This document shows positions 5,089-9,441 of a stretch of DNA of 9,441 nucleotides, in pieces. Positions within the stretch are counted from its first letter, which is position 1. Each line of letters starts with the position of its first letter. Below the pieces are notes generated by a model. It saw nothing but the letters and a program-made list of their open reading frames with translations, did not search any database and was not told where the DNA came from. A program made the translations under genes and the position numbers. The DNA is taken from assembly GCA_947086625.1 (NCBI GenBank), contig CAMTZV010000022.1, forward strand, positions 1 to 9,441. The letters are read 5' to 3'. This DNA comes from an uncultured bacterium. GTDB lineage: Bacteria; Bacillota; Clostridia; Lachnospirales; Lachnospiraceae.

Positions 5089-5112
5089 ATAAGTTGATAA
5101 CATTGTGAATAA
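5084..5112 (+). promoter_or_regulatory. Pair of DnaA-box-like 9-mers in the mraZ leader
   Basis: TGTGAATAA (5104-5112) is the complement of TTATTCACA, a full match to the DnaA-box consensus TTATNCACA. GGTGGATAA (5084-5092), in the same orientation, is one mismatch from the complement of TTATCCACA and overlaps the last MraZ repeat. The sites could be chance or a real DnaA input; see finding. Confidence 0.35.
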
Positions 5113-5162
5113 GTTCAGCCATTGTCTGCAGGCGCCTCCTCGAACGGCGCGCCTGAACTTAT
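5109..5162 (+). other. Hairpin in the mraZ 5' untranslated region
   Basis: ATAAGTTCAG (5109-5118) pairs perfectly with CTGAACTTAT (5153-5162). Inside, GGCGC (5131-5135) can pair with GCGCC (5149-5153), sharing one base with the outer stem. It ends 29 bases before the mraZ start codon. No U-run follows. Confidence 0.55.
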
Positions 5163-5191
5163 CCGCTGCATGGGCACGGACGGGGTATGAG

Positions 5192-5620
5192 ATGTTTACC
5201 GGAGAATACAACCACAGCATAGACGCAAAAGGCAGAGTGATCGTCCCTTCCAAGCTGCGCGAGCAGCTGGGCGAAGAATTTGTCGTGACAAAGGGTCTCG
5301 ACGGATGTCTTTTCGCATACCCAAAATCCGAGTGGGAGGGCATCGAGGAGAAGTTCCGCGGACTGCCCTCAAACGGCGAGACACGGCGGTTTATGCGCTT
5401 CTTCTTTGCCGGAGCCGCGACCTGTGAGGTGGACAAGCAGGGCAGGATCCTCATTCCCCCGAATCTGCGCGAGCACGCGGATCTGCAAAAGGATATCGTC
5501 TCGGCGGGCGTGCTAAACCGCGTGGAGATCTGGAACAGAGACCGCTGGCTGGAGAGCAGCAACTACGACGATATGGACGATGTGGCCGAGCACATGGCGG
5601 AGCTTGGATTCAGCTTCTAA
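5192..5620 (+). CDS. mraZ: MraZ transcriptional regulator / division cluster protein
   Basis: This 142-residue protein is full length for MraZ and holds two SpoVT/AbrB-like halves, each with the conserved D-x-x-GR core: DAKGR at residues 11-15 and DKQGR at 81-85, followed by VIVPSKLRE and ILIPPNLRE. MraZ forms ring-shaped oligomers, binds direct repeats ahead of its own gene and represses the dcw operon. The start at ATG 5192 gives the canonical [11 protein letters not shown] opening; the frame is open from a GTG at 5105, but that stretch is leader and hairpin sequence with no MraZ similarity. The ribosome binding site is poor (GGGG at 5182-5185), so translation may be weak. It is the first gene of the dcw operon, and its stop codon merges with the rsmH ribosome binding site (TAAGGAGG). 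The AAGTGG repeats upstream are its expected target. Confidence 0.95.
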   Translation: MFTGEYNHSIDAKGRVIVPSKLREQLGEEFVVTKGLDGCLFAYPKSEWEGIEEKFRGLPSNGETRRFMRFFFAGAATCEVDKQGRILIPPNLREHADLQKDIVSAGVLNRVEIWNRDRWLESSNYDDMDDVAEHMAELGFSF

Positions 5621-5629
5621 GGAGGCGAT

Positions 5630-6568
5630 ATGGAGTTTTGGCACACCTCCGTTTTGCTGGAGGAAACGATCGAAAACTTAAACGTGCGGCCGGACGGCAT
5701 CTATGTGGACGGGACGTTAGGCGGCGGCGGCCACGCATATGAGGTGTTAAGGCGGCTTTCAGAGGGAGGACGGCTCATCGGTATCGATCAGGATGCGGAC
5801 GCCATCGCGGCGGCCACGGAGCGGCTAAAGCCCTTTGAAGGGCAGCTTACGGTCATCCGCAGCAACTATGCAGCGATGAAACAGGAGCTTGCGCGCATCG
5901 GCGTTGCGGGGGTGGACGGCATCCTGCTCGATCTTGGCGTTTCGTCGTTTCAGCTCGATACACCGGAGCGCGGCTTTACCTATCGGGAAGCAGATGCGCC
6001 GCTGGACATGCGCATGGACCAGCGGGAGCGCATCAGTGCGCGGGACATCGTAAACGGCTACAGCGAGGGAGAGCTCTACCGCATCATCCGCGATTACGGG
6101 GAAGACCGGTTTGCGAAAAATATTGCAAAGCACATCGTAGCCGCGCGTGCGCGCGCGCCGATTGAGACGACCGGGCAGCTCACCGCGGCGATCGAGGCGG
6201 CGATCCCAAAACGTGTGTCAAAAACCGGCGGGCATCCGGCAAAGCGCACGTATCAGGCGATCCGCATCGAGTGCAACCACGAGCTGGATGTGCTGCGCGA
6301 CCATCTGGACGAGATGATCGATCTGTTAAATCCGGGCGGAAGGCTCTGTGTTATCACCGTCCATTCGCTGGAGGACCGCATCGTAAAGACGATCTTTAAG
6401 ACAAATGAGAACCCATGCACCTGCCCGGCTGATTTTCCCGTCTGTGTTTGCGGGAAGCAGTCAAAGGGAAGGGTGCTTTCGAAAAAACCAATTTTGCCGA
6501 CGGAGGAGGAGATCGAGGAAAACCCGAGGGCGAAAAGCGCGAAGCTTCGGGTATTTGAGAGGATGTAA
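5630..6568 (+). CDS. rsmH: 16S rRNA (cytosine1402-N4)-methyltransferase
   Basis: RsmH (formerly MraW) uses S-adenosylmethionine to methylate N4 of C1402 in the 16S rRNA decoding centre. The 312-residue length is normal. The SAM-binding motif DGTLGGGGH sits at residues 27-35, followed by [10 protein letters not shown], the [15 protein letters not shown] segment with [19 protein letters not shown] in the substrate-binding part, and [19 protein letters not shown] near the C terminus. The Cys-containing stretch near residues 263-275 ([12 protein letters not shown]) is typical of the family. Start ATG 5630 has the strong ribosome binding site TAAGGAGG, which overlaps the mraZ stop, so it should be translated more efficiently than mraZ itself. 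It is second gene of the dcw operon. No anomaly. Confidence 0.97.
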   Translation: MEFWHTSVLLEETIENLNVRPDGIYVDGTLGGGGHAYEVLRRLSEGGRLIGIDQDADAIAAATERLKPFEGQLTVIRSNYAAMKQELARIGVAGVDGILLDLGVSSFQLDTPERGFTYREADAPLDMRMDQRERISARDIVNGYSEGELYRIIRDYGEDRFAKNIAKHIVAARARAPIETTGQLTAAIEAAIPKRVSKTGGHPAKRTYQAIRIECNHELDVLRDHLDEMIDLLNPGGRLCVITVHSLEDRIVKTIFKTNENPCTCPADFPVCVCGKQSKGRVLSKKPILPTEEEIEENPRAKSAKLRVFERM

Positions 6569-6574
6569 CAGAAA

Positions 6575-6626
6575 ATGGAAGAATGATGGAAGAATGAAGG
6601 TTACCTTTCACGGAGTGAACGGTAAC
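6575..6626 (+). repeat. rsmH-ftsL spacer: 11-bp tandem repeat followed by a hairpin
   Basis: ATGGAAGAATG is repeated exactly in tandem (6575-6585, 6586-6596). Just after, GTTACC (6600-6605) pairs with GGTAAC (6621-6626) and TTCAC (6607-6611) with GTGAA (6615-6619) around a GGA loop. A 12-codon ORF (6594-6632) spans the hairpin. There is no U-run, so transcription should continue into ftsL. Confidence 0.6.
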
Positions 6627-6642
6627 GAATGAGGGAAGAGTT

Positions 6643-7212
6643 ATGGCAGAGGCAAACAGAAATTACAGAAGGGGAAATTACGACAGGGGAAGCCAAAGCA
6701 GAAATGATTACGGCCGGGATTACCGGAGGATGACCTATATCGAGGGAAATACGGTGCGGCATCTGGAGACGATGCCGGACAACTGGGAGAAGGAGCAGGA
6801 GAACCGGCAAAAGCGGGAGGAGCGCGAGCGAAGAGAGCGGCAGGAGCAGCGCAGGCGGCGCTCGATCGCGCGCAGAAACCAGGACAAGGCGCTGATTATG
6901 ACCCGCGGCTATGTCATATTTCTGACATTTGCCGCAATTGTGACTTGCATGACGGCAGGGCTCTATATTAAACTACAGTCAGACATTACGATACGCATGG
7001 AGCACATCGGCTCGCTTGAGGCGGGTGTGAACAGCTTAAAGGCGGACAACGACGCGACGTACAAGCGGCTGGTGACATCGGTGCGCATGGAGGACGTGAA
7101 AAAGCGTGCGGTGGACGAGCTTGGCATGTCCTATCCGGGCGAAGACCAGATTGTCTATTACGAGCCGGATTACACGGATTATATGTCGCAGTACGGCGAG
7201 ATTCCCGAGTGA
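6643..7212 (+). CDS. ftsL: FtsL-type cell division protein
   Basis: FtsL is a bitopic divisome protein that pairs with FtsB/DivIC and helps activate septal peptidoglycan synthesis. This 189-residue protein has a long cytoplasmic N terminus (1-87), very rich in Arg, Glu and Gln (an RREERERRERQEQRRRR-like run), then one transmembrane helix (about 88-109) and an extracytoplasmic coiled-coil segment (about 110-160) ending in the FtsL/DivIC-like RMEDVKKRAVDELGM. An acidic Tyr-rich tail follows (YYEPDYTDYMSQYGE). Sequence similarity in this family is weak, so the call rests on topology and on its place between rsmH and the PBP gene, where ftsL belongs. The N-terminal extension is long compared with the FtsL of E. 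coli or B. subtilis. Start ATG 6643 is preceded by GAGGGAAGAG. It lies 15 bases before the next gene. Confidence 0.88.
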   Translation: MAEANRNYRRGNYDRGSQSRNDYGRDYRRMTYIEGNTVRHLETMPDNWEKEQENRQKREERERRERQEQRRRRSIARRNQDKALIMTRGYVIFLTFAAIVTCMTAGLYIKLQSDITIRMEHIGSLEAGVNSLKADNDATYKRLVTSVRMEDVKKRAVDELGMSYPGEDQIVYYEPDYTDYMSQYGEIPE

Positions 7213-7227
7213 TGAGAAGCCGGCGGC

Positions 7228-9339
7228 GTGGTCTTTGACCAGAAATTAAAGGATTGGGAAAGAATTATTTTGGCAGATCAGAGACAGAGAACGAAAAAAA
7301 GAAAAAGAAGGCCGGCAAGGCCGAAAAAATTTGCGCTCTACATGAAAAAGAAGATGGTTGTTTTCTTTTTGGGGATCGGAGTCATACTGACCGGGCTGGT
7401 CGTGCGTATTATGTACGTCCAGCGGGTAAAGGGCGCGGACTATGAGAAGATTGTGTTGTCACAGCAGGCTTATGACAGCGAGACGATACCTTACCGCAGA
7501 GGAGATATTCTGGATGCAAAGGGGACGATCCTTGCGACCAGTACGGATGTGTACAATCTGATACTGGACTGCAAGGTAATCACCAGTGAGGTCGGGAAAA
7601 AGCAGCCGTATCTGGAGCCTACACTGACAGCACTTTTTTCGTGTTACCCGGAAATCAAAGAGAGCGAGGTGCGTCAGCTCATCAGGGAGTCGCCGCAGAG
7701 CCAGTACAACATTCTGGTAAAGCAGATGAGCTACGAACAGATGTCTGTTTTTACGGAGTATGCGGCGGACAAAAAGAAGCATCCGAACATCCGGGGTATC
7801 TGGTTTGAAAAGCACTATATCCGCACGTATCCGTATGGCTCGCTGGCGAGTCCCGTCATCGGGTTTACACGCTCGGACAACGTCGGTATGCTCGGGCTTG
7901 AGAGCTATTACGACGATGTGCTAAGCGGCACGAACGGCAGACGCTACGGTTATCTCAACTCCGACAACGACCTGGAAAAAACGCTGCGGGAGGCTTCCGA
8001 CGGCGATACGGTCGTGACGACGCTTGACGCGAGTCTGCAGAGCATTGTGGAGGAAAAAATAGCGGAGTTCTGCGAGACGTTTGAGGGCAATTACCGCGAC
8101 GGCGCGGCGGCGGCAAACATCGGGATTTTGATCATGAACCCGCAGAACGGAGAGGTAAAGGCGATGGCCCAGTATCCGTCCTTTGATCTGCAAAAGCCGC
8201 GGGATCTCTCCGGGATATACACGAAAAAAGAGATCAAAAAGATGGACGATGACGAGAAGGCGGACGCGCTGAACCGTCTCTGGACGAATTACTGCGTCTC
8301 ATCCACATATGAGCCCGGCTCCACCGCAAAGCCGTTCACGGTCGCCTGCGGACTGGAGACGGGGACCCTGAAGGGAAACGAGAGCTTTGAGTGCGACGGC
8401 TTTGAGGAGTTTTCCGGCTCCGGCAAGGTGCGCTGCGTCAAGCGCGGCGGGCATGGCACAGAGACGCTGCGGACGGCGCTCATGGATTCGTGCAACGATG
8501 CGCTCATGCAGATGTCCTACCGCATCGGCGTTGATAATTTCTGCAATTACCAGCGCATTTTCGGCTTCGGCCTGCGCACCAACATCGATCTGCCCGGCGA
8601 GGCGAGAACCGATTCGCTCATTTACCACGCGCAGGATATGAAAAAGATTGACCTCGCGACAAACTCGTTTGGTCAGAACTTTAACGTGACGATGATCCAG
8701 CTTGCGAGCGCATTTTCCTCGCTCGTGAACGGAGGCGATTACTATCAGCCGCATCTCGTCTCAAAGGTGCTCGACACAAACGGGAACGTTGTCCGAAAGG
8801 TCACGCCGGCGCTCATCAAGCAGACCGTCTCAAAGGAGACGAGCGAGCAGATCAAAAGCTATCTCTACGATACGGTTTCCGAGGGAACCGGACGTTACGC
8901 GAAGGTGGCGGGCTACTCCATGGGCGGAAAAACCGGCACGGCGCAGAAGTCGGTAAACGGGAAAAAGGATGAAAAAAACTATCTTGTCAGCTTCATCGGT
9001 TATCTGCCAAAGGAAGACCCGGAGCTTGTCATTTACGCGGTTGTGGACGAGCCGAACGCGAAGGATCAGGCGCACAGCACCTATGCGCAGAACCTTGTGC
9101 GGGAGATTTTGGAGGAGGCCCTGCCTTACCTGAACATTTTCCCGGACGAGAAGATCGCAGAGGAGGCGCTCACCCCGGAGCAGACGACCTTTTTTACCGG
9201 GCTTGACGGCGCAGAGGTCCCGCCTGCCGTGCAGCCGGAGGGCGGCGAACCGGAGGAAGATGAACCCGAGGGCGGCGAGCCGGAGGGAGATGAGCCTGAA
9301 GGGGATGAGCCGCAGGGGGAAGGGCCCGAAGGAGAATAG
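7228..9339 (+). CDS. ftsI: Septal penicillin-binding protein transpeptidase (FtsI/SpoVD class)
   Basis: This class B PBP crosslinks peptidoglycan at the septum, working with FtsL and a FtsW-type glycosyltransferase. It is 703 residues from GTG 7228: basic cytoplasmic N terminus (KKRKRRPARPKK), one membrane anchor (about 43-62), PBP dimerisation domain beginning YRRGDILDAKG, and transpeptidase domain with all three motifs: S365-TAK (catalytic Ser), S421-CN and K568-TG. No PASTA domain is present, so it may be a vegetative FtsI rather than SpoVD; orthology between these is not settled by sequence alone. After about residue 665 comes an acidic, low-complexity Pro-Glu-Gly-Asp tail. The start is uncertain: an in-frame stop at 7213-7215 bars anything earlier, GTG 7228 has only a weak GAGAAG site, and TTG 7270 with GGGAAAG upstream would give MADQRQRTKK and is a fair alternative. 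Confidence 0.93.
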   Translation: MVFDQKLKDWERIILADQRQRTKKRKRRPARPKKFALYMKKKMVVFFLGIGVILTGLVVRIMYVQRVKGADYEKIVLSQQAYDSETIPYRRGDILDAKGTILATSTDVYNLILDCKVITSEVGKKQPYLEPTLTALFSCYPEIKESEVRQLIRESPQSQYNILVKQMSYEQMSVFTEYAADKKKHPNIRGIWFEKHYIRTYPYGSLASPVIGFTRSDNVGMLGLESYYDDVLSGTNGRRYGYLNSDNDLEKTLREASDGDTVVTTLDASLQSIVEEKIAEFCETFEGNYRDGAAAANIGILIMNPQNGEVKAMAQYPSFDLQKPRDLSGIYTKKEIKKMDDDEKADALNRLWTNYCVSSTYEPGSTAKPFTVACGLETGTLKGNESFECDGFEEFSGSGKVRCVKRGGHGTETLRTALMDSCNDALMQMSYRIGVDNFCNYQRIFGFGLRTNIDLPGEARTDSLIYHAQDMKKIDLATNSFGQNFNVTMIQLASAFSSLVNGGDYYQPHLVSKVLDTNGNVVRKVTPALIKQTVSKETSEQIKSYLYDTVSEGTGRYAKVAGYSMGGKTGTAQKSVNGKKDEKNYLVSFIGYLPKEDPELVIYAVVDEPNAKDQAHSTYAQNLVREILEEALPYLNIFPDEKIAEEALTPEQTTFFTGLDGAEVPPAVQPEGGEPEEDEPEGGEPEGDEPEGDEPQGEGPEGE

Positions 9340-9441
9340 GAACCCTCTGGTTGTATTCATAACCGCACAGGAGCAGTAATAGGTTATAATAACTGCTTTT
9401 GTGAGGTTGTATCTGTCATGGAACGGGAGGACTGGACGAAG
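9340..9441 (+). other. Spacer after ftsI with TATAAT and possible start of next gene
   Basis: TATAAT lies at 9385-9390 but no good -35 stands 16-18 bases before it. Two small inverted repeats are present: GGTTGT/ATAACC (9349-9354 with 9359-9364) and AGCAGT/ACTGCT (9372-9377 with 9392-9397), the latter followed by TTTT. An ATG at 9418 opens MEREDWTK to the window end, with GAGG at 9403-9406; a gene start is possible but only eight codons are visible. Confidence 0.35.

Noticed and set aside
5105..5191. GTG start for mraZ at 5105
   Set aside because: It would add 29 residues encoded by the leader hairpin; the [11 protein letters not shown] start of MraZ begins at 5192.
9385..9390. TATAAT as a promoter for the next gene
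   Set aside because: No acceptable -35 element at 16-18 bases; the hexamer is part of a short inverted repeat, so I do not call a promoter.

Overview
The window reads as a chromosomal segment of a moderately GC-rich, endospore-lineage Firmicute, most likely a Lachnospiraceae-type clostridium. This rests on a T-box leader, Shine-Dalgarno-led genes, a DUF1540 protein, a Spo0E-like ORF and the mraZ-rsmH-ftsL-PBP order of a clostridial dcw cluster. The genus is inference. Every convincing gene is on the + strand; I see no credible minus-strand gene.

Layout. (1) 1-483: 3' part of a SEC-C zinc-motif protein gene. (2) 498-3318: a threonine-type T-box operon. It has a strong promoter (498-526), a long leader with a palindromic three-way-junction element (571-734), a canonical T-box antiterminator and terminator (908-968) and two extra hairpins. 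These are followed by a small single-pass membrane protein gene (1088-1360) coupled by ATGA overlap to thrS (1357-3318). (3) 3476-3787: a two-domain DUF1540 Cys-rich protein, bounded by hairpin terminators. (4) 3884-4922: lgt (lipoprotein diacylglyceryl transferase), with a 54-codon Spo0E-like ORF overlapping its 3' end in another frame, closed by a strong terminator. (5) 5011-9339: the start of the division and cell wall (dcw) cluster. It has a promoter, four AAGTGG repeats at 10-11 bp spacing (a likely MraZ operator), DnaA-box-like sites and a leader hairpin, then mraZ, rsmH, ftsL and an FtsI/SpoVD-class transpeptidase with an acidic repeat tail. The last ~100 bases lead toward a further gene that is cut off.

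How they work together. Uncharged tRNA should promote readthrough of the T-box and raise ThrRS together with the small membrane protein. Lgt makes lipoproteins, and the Spo0E-like protein would damp sporulation phosphorelay output. MraZ probably autoregulates the dcw operon, in which RsmH modifies 16S rRNA, FtsL scaffolds the divisome and the PBP makes septal peptidoglycan.

The most unusual parts are the thrS leader, where a palindromic element lies where T-box Stem I would be expected and no normal Stem I is obvious, the overlapping lgt/spo0E-like pair, and the layered mraZ control region.
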